Assembly: GCF_030580955.1 (NCBI RefSeq)
Contig: NZ_JAUQON010000015.1
Coordinates: 62,001 to 126,000, forward strand
DNA: 64,000 nucleotides
Direction: 5' to 3'
DNA from: Hymenobacter convexus
GTDB lineage: Bacteria; Bacteroidota; Bacteroidia; Cytophagales; Hymenobacteraceae
A program made the position numbers and the translations under genes. Every line of letters starts with the position of its first letter. Position 1 is the stretch's first letter. The notes under the pieces are model-generated. The model was given only the letters and a program-made list of their open reading frames with translations. It did not search any database and had not been told where the DNA came from. This document shows positions 49,856-57,980 of the stretch, piece after piece.

Positions 49856-51582
49856 GCGGTGATGATGGCGGGCGTTTCGGTTTCCATAACGGGTTCGGCG
49901 GGCTGGCCCACGGTGGCGGCCTCCACGTACTTGCCGAAGGCTTGGTACTGCGCGTAACGGGCCGCGTAGTCGGCCACGCGGGCGGGGTTGGGCGTGTAGG
50001 TTTCGGCAAAGCCGTTGCCCATGGCGCGCTGGGCCGTCAGCACATCGGCGTGGATGCCGGCGGCCACGGCCGCGTACATGGCCGCGCCCAGCGCCGGCGC
50101 CTGCTCCGACACCGCAACGCGGATGGGCCGGTCGAGTACGTCGGCCAGGGTCTGCATCACGAATTGCGACTTCTTGGCCACGCCGCCAATCCCAATCACC
50201 TGTTTAATGGCAATACCCTCTTCCTCAAACCGCTCCACAATCTGTTTCGAGCCGTAGCAGATGGCTTCCACCAGCGCCCGGAACACCTGGGGCGCGCTCG
50301 TGCCCATGGTTAGGTTCATCAGGGCACCTTTCAGCGCCTGATTGGCGTCAGGCGTGCGGCGGCCGTTCACCCAGTCCAGGGCCAAAACCTGCGACTCGGC
50401 CGGGTCCACAGCCGCAGCGGCGTCGCTGAGCTGCCGGAGCAGCTGCTCGCTCATTTCCTCACGCAGGGCCGCCTGCAGCTCCGGCGTCAGGACTTTGGAG
50501 GTGCTCAGCACGTTTTGCAGGGGCCACTCCAGCATCTGACGGAACCAGGCCAGCAGGTCGCCGAAAGCCGATTGGCCGGCTTCGAGCCCGAGCATGCCCG
50601 GAATCACGGAGCCATCCACCTGCCCGCAGATGCCGGCCACGAGGTGGTCGCCCACTTCGGAGGTCGGGGCCACCACGATGTCGCAGGTACTCGTGCCCAT
50701 CACCTTCACCATCGAATAAGCTTCAATTTCGCCCGCCACGGCGCCCGCGTGGGCATCGAAGGAGCCGACGGCTACTACGGTATCGGTGCTTAGGCCGAGG
50801 CGCTGGGCCCACTCGGCAGAGAGGTGGCCGGCCACTTCGTCGGCGGTGTAGGTTTCGGTGAATAATCGATTGCGTAAACCGGCCAGCTTTGGTTCGAGGT
50901 GAGTGAGAAACTCCTCGGAGGGTAAGCCGCCCCAGGTCTCGTGCCACATGGCCTTGTGCCCGGCGGCGCAGCGGCTGCGCTTGAAGCTGGCCAGCTCGCC
51001 GCCGGTGAGCAGCAGCGTAATCCAGTCGCAGTGCTCCATCCAGGAGTGCGCGGCCTGGGCCACGGCCGCGTCCTCGCGCACCACGTGGGCAATTTTGGCC
51101 CAAAACCACTCCGAGGAATAAATGCCGCCCTCGAACTTGGTGAAATCCTCGCCGCCCCAGGTGCGGGCTTTGTGGTTGATTTCGGCCGCTTCGGCCAGGG
51201 CCGTGTGGTCTTTCCAGAGCACGAACTGGGCGTTGGGGTTCTCGGCAAACTCGGGCAGCAAACCCAGGGCCACGCCGTCCTCATTGACTGGGCCGGGCGT
51301 CGAGCCGGTGGTGTCCACGGCCAGGCCTTTTATCTGGTCGGCGGGCACCTGCTGGGCCACGCGGTGCACCACGTTTTCCAGCCCTTCGATGTAGTCGAGC
51401 GGGTGCTGGCGGAACTGGTTTTTGGCCGGGTTGCAGTACTGCAGGGTTTTCCAGCGCGTGTAGTGGTGCACGGCCTGGGCCTTTTCGGCCCCGGTGCGGG
51501 CATCCACGAGCACGGCGCGCACGGAGTCGGTGCCGTAGTCGACGCCGATGACGTAGGCGGGGGTGGTGGCTTGGGTTTCCAC
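49852..51582 (-). CDS. araB: L-ribulokinase
   Basis: 576 residues of the FGGY kinase type. It phosphorylates L-ribulose with ATP. N-terminal motifs are YVIGVDYGTDSVRAVLVD and IKGLAVDTTGSTPGPVNEDG. The long insertion typical of AraB (WMEHCDWITLLLTGGELASF) and AVGSFDAHAGAVAGEI are present. The C-terminal ATP-binding half has KQVIGIGGVAKKSQFVMQTL and EQAPALGAAMYAAVAAGI. It is the first gene of the araBDA order and overlaps araD by 4 bases. The upstream gap to galM is filled by a family A palindrome, so a separate promoter must lie within about 150 bases. Confidence 0.97.
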   Translation of the reverse strand: METQATTPAYVIGVDYGTDSVRAVLVDARTGAEKAQAVHHYTRWKTLQYCNPAKNQFRQHPLDYIEGLENVVHRVAQQVPADQIKGLAVDTTGSTPGPVNEDGVALGLLPEFAENPNAQFVLWKDHTALAEAAEINHKARTWGGEDFTKFEGGIYSSEWFWAKIAHVVREDAAVAQAAHSWMEHCDWITLLLTGGELASFKRSRCAAGHKAMWHETWGGLPSEEFLTHLEPKLAGLRNRLFTETYTADEVAGHLSAEWAQRLGLSTDTVVAVGSFDAHAGAVAGEIEAYSMVKVMGTSTCDIVVAPTSEVGDHLVAGICGQVDGSVIPGMLGLEAGQSAFGDLLAWFRQMLEWPLQNVLSTSKVLTPELQAALREEMSEQLLRQLSDAAAAVDPAESQVLALDWVNGRRTPDANQALKGALMNLTMGTSAPQVFRALVEAICYGSKQIVERFEEEGIAIKQVIGIGGVAKKSQFVMQTLADVLDRPIRVAVSEQAPALGAAMYAAVAAGIHADVLTAQRAMGNGFAETYTPNPARVADYAARYAQYQAFGKYVEAATVGQPAEPVMETETPAIITA

Positions 51583-51614
51583 GGGTGTTTGCTATTGAAC
51601 GTTAAAGTTTGGCC

Positions 51615-51702
51615 GTCATGCTGAGCGAAGTCGAAGCATCTCTACCGCTGAAGCAATTGTTTACTCTCGCGGTAGAGATGCTTCGACTTCGCTCAGCATG
51701 AC
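51615..51702. repeat. Palindromic repeat family A, copy 7
   Basis: GTCATGCTGAGCGAAGTCGA and TCGACTTCGCTCAGCATGAC arms, with ATCTCTACCGC / GCGGTAGAGAT continuing the stem. This is the most symmetric copy in the window. It lies between galM (upstream) and araB on the minus strand. Confidence 0.92.
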
Positions 51703-51732
51703 GTTCTTCTTGTAATTGATTCTGGCAACGTC

Positions 51733-52935
51733 CTATTTCCGCACCCCGAACTTGTAGGTGCTCACGGAGTGGTAGGTCTCGCCCGGCTTCAGCTCGGTGC
51801 TGGGGAACTTGGGCTGATTGGGCGAGTCGGGGAAGTGCTGGGTTTCGAGGCAGAAACCGGCGTGCTTGCCGTACACGGTGCCGCCCTTGCCCTTCAGCGT
51901 GCCGTCGAGGAAGTTGCCGGTGTAGAACTGGATGCCGGGCTGGTCGGTGGTCACTTCCAGCGTGCGGCCGGTGGCGGGGTCGTACACGGTGGCCGCGGCA
52001 TGCTCGCCGGTGGCAGTGTTCAGCACCCAGTTGTGGTCGTAGCCGCCGGGCACCTGCCCGATGCGCTCCCCGATGGCGTGGGGCGTGGTGAAGTCGAAGG
52101 GGGTGCCCTTCACCGGCTTCAGCTCGCCGGTCGGAATCAGCGTGGCGTCTACCACGGTGTAGCGGTCGGCGGGCAGCGTCACTTCGTGGTTCAGCACGTC
52201 CTTACCGGCGCCGTGGTTCAGGTTGAAGTAGGCGTGGTTGGTGAGGTTGACGACCGTGGCCTTGTCGGTGGTGGCGGTGTAGTCGATTTTCAGGGCGTTG
52301 TCGGCGGTGAGGGTGTACACCACGGCCACGGTCAGGGTGCCGGGGTAGCCTTCCTCGCCGTCCTTGCTCACGTAGGTCAGCTTCAGGCTTTGGCCGTCGG
52401 CCGAAGAACCGGGCTCGGCCTGCCACACCACTTTGTCGAAGCCTTTGAGGCCGCCGTGCAGGCTGTTGGGGCCGTTATTTTTGGCGAGGGTGTAAGCCTT
52501 GCCTTCCAGGGTGAATTTACCGCCCTTGATGCGGTTGCCGTAGCGGCCAATGAGCGCGCCGAAGTAGGGGCCGGCTTTCACAAACTCGGGGCTCTGGTAG
52601 CCGCTCACGTTGTCGAAGCCGAGGATGACGTCGCCCATTTTGCCGTCCTTGTCGGGCACGAGCAGGCTGGTGAGCGTGCCGCCGTAATTGGTGATGGAGG
52701 CCTTCACGCCGTTGGCGTTGGTGAGGGTGAAGAGCTGCACTTCGGTGCCGTCGGTGGTTTTGCCAAAGGAGGCGGAGGTGGGCATAGCGACTGATTTCGT
52801 TGAGGCGGAATCGGCCGGGGCCGACGCCGTGGTGGTGGTGGTTTGGTCGGCAGATTGGTCAGACCCGCAGGCAGCCAGCAACAGCAGGCTAGGCAGTGTT
52901 ACGGCCAGCAGCCCGGAACGGCGAAGTGAAATCAT
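51733..52935 (-). CDS. galM: Aldose 1-epimerase (mutarotase), lipoprotein
   Basis: 400 residues from ATG 52935. A lipoprotein signal (SGLLAVTLPSLLLLAAC, C23) and a serine/threonine-rich linker precede the enzyme. The family motifs are VLGFDNVSGYQSPEFVKAGP, GALIGRYGNRIKGGKFTLEG, the histidine in VNLTNHAYFNLNHG, the aspartate in GGYDHNWVLN and the glutamate in GFCLETQHFPDSPN. It interconverts alpha and beta anomers of aldoses; as a lipoprotein it would work in the envelope, on arabinose or galactose released by the hydrolases. It has its own promoter with an operator at 52993-53014. Confidence 0.92.
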   Translation of the reverse strand: MISLRRSGLLAVTLPSLLLLAACGSDQSADQTTTTTASAPADSASTKSVAMPTSASFGKTTDGTEVQLFTLTNANGVKASITNYGGTLTSLLVPDKDGKMGDVILGFDNVSGYQSPEFVKAGPYFGALIGRYGNRIKGGKFTLEGKAYTLAKNNGPNSLHGGLKGFDKVVWQAEPGSSADGQSLKLTYVSKDGEEGYPGTLTVAVVYTLTADNALKIDYTATTDKATVVNLTNHAYFNLNHGAGKDVLNHEVTLPADRYTVVDATLIPTGELKPVKGTPFDFTTPHAIGERIGQVPGGYDHNWVLNTATGEHAAATVYDPATGRTLEVTTDQPGIQFYTGNFLDGTLKGKGGTVYGKHAGFCLETQHFPDSPNQPKFPSTELKPGETYHSVSTYKFGVRK

Positions 52936-52992
52936 GAGGGAAGGATTGGGAATGTTTGCGTGAAAGAATGAGCCGCGGGAAATCAAAGCGCA

Positions 52993-53014
52993 CAAATCTA
53001 CACAATCGATTGTG
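52993..53014 (-). promoter_or_regulatory. galM promoter with palindromic operator
   Basis: The -10 element TAGATTTG (52993-53000, minus strand) is immediately preceded by the perfect palindrome CACAATCGATTGTG (53001-53014). A repressor bound there would cover the spacer between -33 and -10. The same palindrome is at 40127-40140. Confidence 0.7.
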
Positions 53015-53074
53015 CAATGCAAGCCCCGTCAACCCCAAAAACGCCGTGCTGCCAGAATTTTACTACTCCCAAAC

Positions 53075-53108
53075 AAAAAGACCAGCGCCGAAATGGCGCT
53101 GGTCTTTT
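53075..53108 (-). terminator. Rho-independent terminator
   Basis: The hairpin AAAAGACCAGCGCC / GGCGCTGGTCTTTT, 33 bases past the stop of the T9SS gene at 53141 and upstream of the galM promoter. Confidence 0.9.
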
Positions 53109-53140
53109 CCGGCCCGCAGGCCCGGCCGGCGAAAGCTGGC

Positions 53141-55363
53141 TTAGCGGTGGCTCAGGCGCAGCACCTGCTGGTTGCTGCCCTGCCGCACGGTCAGGTAGTA
53201 CACGCCGGCGGGCAACTGCTCGGCCTCGGGCAAGGCAATGTCCTGGGTGCCGGGCGCCAGGGTCACGGAGCGGGTCAGCAGGGTTTGGCCCATCAGGTTG
53301 TGCAGGGTGAGCGTAGCGGCGGCGGCTTTCAGCGTGAAGAGCTGCACGGCCACTTTCGAATCGAACGGGTTGGGATACACCGTGGCTTCGAAAGCGCTGG
53401 CCGTTTTGGCCGTTTCCAGGGACTGCACGAGCGAGTAGGTGTCCTCCCCCGTGAGGTCTACCTGGTGCAGGCGGTAGTAGAGCAGGCCGGCAGCCGGCTG
53501 GCCCAGGTTCTGGTCGCGGAACTGGTAGTTGGTGCGGGCCGAGGCATTGCCGGCGGCGGCCACCCGGCCCACAGCTTTAAAGGTTTCGCCATTGGCGCTG
53601 CGCTCGATGTCGAAATACGCGCTGTTTTTCTCCGAAGCCGTAGCCCAGGTCAGCACGGGCGTTTTGGCGTCCCAACCAGCCTCAAAGCTTACCAGTTCGA
53701 CCGGCAACGGCCGCGTGACGGTGACCAGCGACTGCACCGTGGCCGAGCAGCCGGCGGCGTTGCTGGCCGTCGCGGCGTAGGTGGTGGTATAAACCGGCGT
53801 TACCGTGATGGAGGCCGTAGTGGCGGCCAGCGTGGTGGTGGTACTGCCGGTGGTGGCCGTCCACGTATAGGGCCCGCCGCCGCTGGCTGTGAGCGTGGTC
53901 GAAGTGCCGTAATCCACGGTCGTCGAAGTAGGCGAAATGGCCAGCGCAGGCTTGGCGTTCACCGTCACGGTTGCGTTCTGCGTGTTGGGAGTGGTGCTGC
54001 AGGGCGTGAGAATATCGACCCGGTAAGTTGTATTGGCCGCGGGCTTCGCGGTCAGAGCAGCCATAGTGGCCAGCACCGTGCCCAGGTCCGTCGACTTGTA
54101 CCACCTATACGTGGTGCCCGTGAGGCCGCCCGAACTGGCCGTCAGCGTCACGGCATCGCCGGCGCAGGTGCTGGGAGCGTTGGGCGTTATCGAGAAAGTA
54201 GGCGACACGATGCTCACCGCTACCTGCTTGGTGGCGGTGACGCCGCAGGGCGTGGTGGCCGTCACGGTGTAGGTGGTGCTGGCGGTGGGGCTGGCCGTCA
54301 CGGTGGCCCCCGTCGTGGCATTAAGGCCCGTGCCCGGCGACCAGGTGAACGTGGCCGCCGGGTTGTCCGACGTGGCCGTGAGCGTGGTCGAGCCGCCGGG
54401 GCAAATAGCCGCCGCCGGGCCGGTCGATACGCTCAGTGTCTGCGGGCCCACGGTCACTGTGGCTTCCCGCGTAATGGTGCTGCAATCGGCCGTGGTGGCC
54501 ACCACCTGGTAGGTGGTGGTGCCGCCGGGCGTCACGGTGAGGGTATTGGTAGAAGAAAGCAACGTCGATTGCCCTTTCACGAACCACTGGTAGGTGGCGC
54601 TGATGCCGGTGTAGCTGGCCGTAAGCGTAGTCGATTGACTGGGGCAGATGGCCGGGGCGGCCGGCGCAATCGTCACGTCTTTCACCGGAATGGTAATCTG
54701 CTGCGAACTCTGGCCGCAAGAGGTAGTGGCTTCTACCGTGTAAGTGGTGGTGGCCGTAGGTGCCACGGTCAGGGTCGCGTTGTTTTGGCCGGCAAGGGTG
54801 GTGCCGTTGGCTTTCCAGGTGTAGCCGCCGGAGGTTGCCCCCGCAGCGGTGAGCGTGACGCTAGCCCCGGCGCACACGCCCGCCGTAGCACTCGTGCCCG
54901 ACGCGGCCAGCGTCAGCGTCGGGTTGAAGGTCATGTAGAGGAAGCCGTCCTTGTTGCATTTGCTGCCGGGGTAAGAGTTAGCGTCGGACCGAATCCGGAA
55001 CTCCGTGCTGGTTGTGAACGACACCGTGGCGGCGAGGACCGTGCCTGCCGGTGCGTTAGCCGTCGAGACAGGCTCCACCACGTCATTCGCACTAGTAGTA
55101 CCCCGGCTGATAACCCGCGACCAGGTGAGCACGGCGTCGGCGGTGGAAGAAGCGCTAAACGTGTATTGGGCCCCCGCCACCGGGCACACTGCTGCTCCCG
55201 AGCCGCTCTGCCCGTTGTTGACAGTGGTGGTTTTAAGAACCCCGTTGTCGTAGTAGCTAACAGTGATTTGGTTGGAGCAAGCGCTGGGTTGCGCATAACT
55301 AATAAGCGGCAGGAGTAACAGCAGCAGCCCCAGACTGCTCAGCAAGGTAAATAGTTTGTTCAT
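53141..55363 (-). CDS. T9SS type A cargo with repeated Ig-like domains
   Basis: 740 residues with signal LSSLGLLLLLLPLISYAQ. The N-terminal ~140 residues (CSNQITVSYYDNGVLKTTTV) are unrecognised and include cysteines. Five or six Ig-like modules follow, each with a CPGGSTTLTATS-, CAGDAVTLTASS- or CPSQSTTLTASY-like opening and a TTTYTVEATTSCGQ-like or TTTYQVVATTADC-like ending, about 80 residues apart. A longer module (ATASEKNSAYFDIERSANGE) precedes the sorting domain (ATVYPNPFDSKVAVQLFTLK, NLMGQTLLTRSVTL, LPAGVYYLTVRQGS). It should be surface-attached. The function is unknown. Confidence 0.85.
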   Translation of the reverse strand: MNKLFTLLSSLGLLLLLLPLISYAQPSACSNQITVSYYDNGVLKTTTVNNGQSGSGAAVCPVAGAQYTFSASSTADAVLTWSRVISRGTTSANDVVEPVSTANAPAGTVLAATVSFTTSTEFRIRSDANSYPGSKCNKDGFLYMTFNPTLTLAASGTSATAGVCAGASVTLTAAGATSGGYTWKANGTTLAGQNNATLTVAPTATTTYTVEATTSCGQSSQQITIPVKDVTIAPAAPAICPSQSTTLTASYTGISATYQWFVKGQSTLLSSTNTLTVTPGGTTTYQVVATTADCSTITREATVTVGPQTLSVSTGPAAAICPGGSTTLTATSDNPAATFTWSPGTGLNATTGATVTASPTASTTYTVTATTPCGVTATKQVAVSIVSPTFSITPNAPSTCAGDAVTLTASSGGLTGTTYRWYKSTDLGTVLATMAALTAKPAANTTYRVDILTPCSTTPNTQNATVTVNAKPALAISPTSTTVDYGTSTTLTASGGGPYTWTATTGSTTTTLAATTASITVTPVYTTTYAATASNAAGCSATVQSLVTVTRPLPVELVSFEAGWDAKTPVLTWATASEKNSAYFDIERSANGETFKAVGRVAAAGNASARTNYQFRDQNLGQPAAGLLYYRLHQVDLTGEDTYSLVQSLETAKTASAFEATVYPNPFDSKVAVQLFTLKAAAATLTLHNLMGQTLLTRSVTLAPGTQDIALPEAEQLPAGVYYLTVRQGSNQQVLRLSHR

Positions 55364-55725
55364 CGTAAATGTTGTTTAAAGGGTAGTTATAAATACAATT
55401 TACTCGAAGACACTACGAAACTACGAAATTAATTGAACAATGTAACAATTTTAATTTAATAGCCTGTTTTTGTCGTTTTTATTGGACTTTAACGGATAAT
55501 TTTTAAAATTATAACAGCTCGTTTTATTCGGCAATTTTATTAGATTGATTATATTTTCATGAAATACGTCCGCTCTTTGTGTCTGTATCATTGGCCCTAC
55601 CGTTCTGCTTAGCAGGTCCCGTGGTACAGGTGGAAGGTGAATGACAATTGTGCTGCCAATACCACAGAAAAGGCCCCCAATTGTAGTTGGGGGCCTTTGG
55701 CTTTTCAGTACAACGGGGCGGTATT
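55364..55725. other. AT-rich intergenic region
   Basis: About 360 bases between the T9SS gene and the aldo/keto reductase gene. The stretch 55380-55560 is markedly AT-rich for this genome and holds the promoter of the T9SS gene. The terminator of the reductase is at 55667-55698. No gene was seen. Confidence 0.6.
55667..55698 (-). terminator. Rho-independent terminator
   Basis: AAAAGGCCCCCAA / TTGGGGGCCTTT hairpin, 28 bases past the stop codon of the aldo/keto reductase on the minus strand. Confidence 0.88.
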
Positions 55726-56577
55726 TCAGGCCGGGCTGATGGCATCTAGCGTAGCCAGGTCTTCGGCCGATAAGTGGATGTCGGCAGTCTTCATGTTTTC
55801 CTCCAGGTGCTTCACCTGGGAAGTACCGGGAATGAGCAGGATGTTGGGCGAGTGGTGCAACAGCCAGCTCAGGGCAATTTGCTGAGGCGTGGCGCCGTGC
55901 TTAGCGGCCAGCTGGAACAAAGCGGCCAGGGCCTGCTGATTTCCGCCGGCCAGCGGGTACCACGGAATGAAGGCCATGCCCTGCTCGCGGGTGTAAGTCA
56001 GTTCCGCCTCCCACTTGCGGTTGTCCACACTGTACATGTTCTGCACCGACACGATTTTCACGTATTCCTGCGCTTTTTTAATCTGTTCGACACTGACCTC
56101 CGACAGACCGATATGCTTAATAAGGCCGTCGGCCTGGGCTTTCTGCAGAAACTCCAGCGTCTGCTCAAACGGCACCTTGGGGTCGACGCGGTGCAGCTGA
56201 TACAAGTCAATCTGCTCCAGCTTCAACCGCTTGAGGCTGCCCTGCAGGGCTTCTTCGAGGTGTTTGGGGCTGGCATCAATCGGCCACTCGTTGGGCCCGG
56301 TGCGCAGCAGGCCGCCTTTGGTGCCAATGACGAGGCCGGCCGGGTACGGATGCAGCGCCTCGGCAATCAGTTCTTCCGACACGTTGGGCCCGTAGCTGTC
56401 GGCCGTGTCGATGAAGTTGACGCCAAGTTCCACGGCGCGGCGCAGCACGCGGATGGACTCGGCATGGTCCTGCGGCGGCCCCCAGATGCCGGGGCCGGTG
56501 ATGCGCATGGCACCGTAGCCGAGGCGGTTCACGGTGGTGTCGCCGCCGTAAGTGAAGGTGGTGGGGTAATTAGGCAT
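55726..56577 (-). CDS. Aldo/keto reductase
   Basis: 283 residues from ATG 56577; longer in-frame starts upstream are less protein-like. The catalytic tetrad is visible: D57 and Y62 in NFIDTADSYGPNVSEEL, K87 in LVIGTKGGLL and H129 in DLYQLHRVDPKVPFEQ. The late segment ILLIPGTSQVKHLEENMK is the usual NADPH-binding region. It is a cytoplasmic NADPH-dependent reductase of small aldehydes or ketones; the substrate is unknown. It is divergent from the ATPase gene at 56760. Confidence 0.93.
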   Translation of the reverse strand: MPNYPTTFTYGGDTTVNRLGYGAMRITGPGIWGPPQDHAESIRVLRRAVELGVNFIDTADSYGPNVSEELIAEALHPYPAGLVIGTKGGLLRTGPNEWPIDASPKHLEEALQGSLKRLKLEQIDLYQLHRVDPKVPFEQTLEFLQKAQADGLIKHIGLSEVSVEQIKKAQEYVKIVSVQNMYSVDNRKWEAELTYTREQGMAFIPWYPLAGGNQQALAALFQLAAKHGATPQQIALSWLLHHSPNILLIPGTSQVKHLEENMKTADIHLSAEDLATLDAISPA

Positions 56578-56726
56578 GGGTTTGTGGTTACGGGTGAAGC
56601 GCGCCATGGCCGGGCTAATCCCCAGCCATTGGCGCTGGGAAAGACAACCCATGCCGGCAAATGGTTTTTAAAGCGGTTGGCTACCCACGCCCCCGCCGCG
56701 CCCCAGCCACGGGGGCCGCCGCGTGT

Positions 56727-56734
56727 TACTTTTG
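56727..56734 (+). promoter_or_regulatory. -10 element of the ATPase-nuclease operon
   Basis: TACTTTTG matches TAnnTTTG, 26 bases before the ATPase start codon, giving a short leader of about 18-20 bases. Confidence 0.65.
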
Positions 56735-56759
56735 GGCCCGTCCCCTTGTTGAGAATGTT

Positions 56760-57980
56760 ATGAACGAGCAGCTAATTGTCAAGAATTTCGGCCCCATCAA
56801 AGACGCCACGGTGGACTTCAAGCGCGTCACCGTTTTCATCGGCCCGACGGGCGGCGGGAAGAGCACGCTGGCGAAGCTGGCGGCGATTTTCCTTGGTGGT
56901 CAAGTCAAGGTCGTTGATAATAAGGTGAACATTGACCAACCGTTACGCTACTATAATATATCTAATTACAAAGAATTAAATTCCTCTATTGTGTGGAGGA
57001 AAAGCAATGGAAACCACTTTATGGTGGATAAGCCTATCGAAGTAGAATTCGAATTCGAAAATGCACTCACCAGCAAAGGAGTAGTAGAAGACCTAGTAAA
57101 TAAGCTAACTAACCAATTTGCACGAGAAACAGGTATAACGGGCCTTGCAAACGAAGAAATCAAGAAAGCATTTATCAATCAGCTTGTCGAAGCACATCTG
57201 AACGGTAGGCCAAACGGCAAATCTGATTTATACAGCGTTAACTACATACCAACAGAACGCGTTTTCATCCCTGCAATTGAGTATTCATGGGCAGGATTAA
57301 TGCGTGATGACATTGGCTTACCTAAGCTGCTGCTGGATTTTGCGAATGATTTCTCATTATCAAGAAGCGAAGTGCTAGAGCTTGATATTCCATTTTTGAA
57401 CGTGAAATATTTTCACGTTGGAGGAAGAGACTTTATCAAAATTCCTAATAGGGAGTCATTACTAATGCTGCTAGAAACCGCCAGCGGCATTCAATCCGTC
57501 ACGCCGCTGCTGGTGCTGCTGGAGCATCTGAGTCGCAACACGGAGCAGGCACAAAGCTTCATCATCGAGGAGCCGGAGCTGAACCTCTACCCCACCGCGC
57601 AACGGGATTTGGTGTACTGGCTGCTGGAAAAATGCACGCAGGGCGAGAACGACCTTACCATTACCACGCACAGCCCTTATGTGCTGTCGGCGCTGAATCT
57701 GGCGCTTTATGCGAATAAAGTAGCCACGCTGTTTCCGCATCAGCGCAAGAAAGTAGCGAAGCTGATTCCCGAAAAGTACTGGCTGAAAGCTGAGGAGTTC
57801 AGCGCCTATTTTGTGGCGAAAGGCGATGCCAAAAGCATTTTCGATACCAAGACCGGCCTGCTAAGCGAAAGCCAGCTGGATGAAGTATCCGGCGAGTTTG
57901 CCGACGTATTTGACCGCCTGACGGATTTGCGGGCGCCGGAGAAAAAGGCTCCAACCAAAGCTAAAACGGCGAAGAAATGA
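56760..57980 (+). CDS. AAA/ABC-like ATPase of a putative two-gene system
   Basis: 406 residues from ATG 56760. Walker A is GPTGGGKST (G28-T36), after LIVKNFGPIKDATVDF, the usual start of OLD/AAA_15-type ATPases. The signature-like segment is ETASGIQSVTPLLVLLEHL near residue 240. Walker B is SFIIEEPELNLYPTAQRDL (E270/E271) and the switch histidine is H304 in LTITTHSPYVLSALNLA. Residues ~46-237 lie between these halves and are encoded by much more AT-rich DNA (32-37% G+C in two hand-counted lines, against 63-70% in the flanks). The C-terminus is lysine-rich. The stop overlaps the start of the nuclease-like gene (ATGA). A defence role is an inference. It could also be an orphan repair ATPase. 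Confidence 0.8.
   Translation: MNEQLIVKNFGPIKDATVDFKRVTVFIGPTGGGKSTLAKLAAIFLGGQVKVVDNKVNIDQPLRYYNISNYKELNSSIVWRKSNGNHFMVDKPIEVEFEFENALTSKGVVEDLVNKLTNQFARETGITGLANEEIKKAFINQLVEAHLNGRPNGKSDLYSVNYIPTERVFIPAIEYSWAGLMRDDIGLPKLLLDFANDFSLSRSEVLELDIPFLNVKYFHVGGRDFIKIPNRESLLMLLETASGIQSVTPLLVLLEHLSRNTEQAQSFIIEEPELNLYPTAQRDLVYWLLEKCTQGENDLTITTHSPYVLSALNLALYANKVATLFPHQRKKVAKLIPEKYWLKAEEFSAYFVAKGDAKSIFDTKTGLLSESQLDEVSGEFADVFDRLTDLRAPEKKAPTKAKTAKK

Noticed and set aside
50861..50874. AATAATCGATTGCG inside araB as a third copy of the operator palindrome
   Set aside because: Only the central ATCGATTG core agrees; the outer bases do not form the palindrome.
53012..55318. A 768-residue open frame on the plus strand opposite the T9SS gene at 53141
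   Set aside because: Same reasoning: shadow-frame composition, no recognisable domain, and the other strand carries a signal peptide, Ig-like repeats and a sorting domain.
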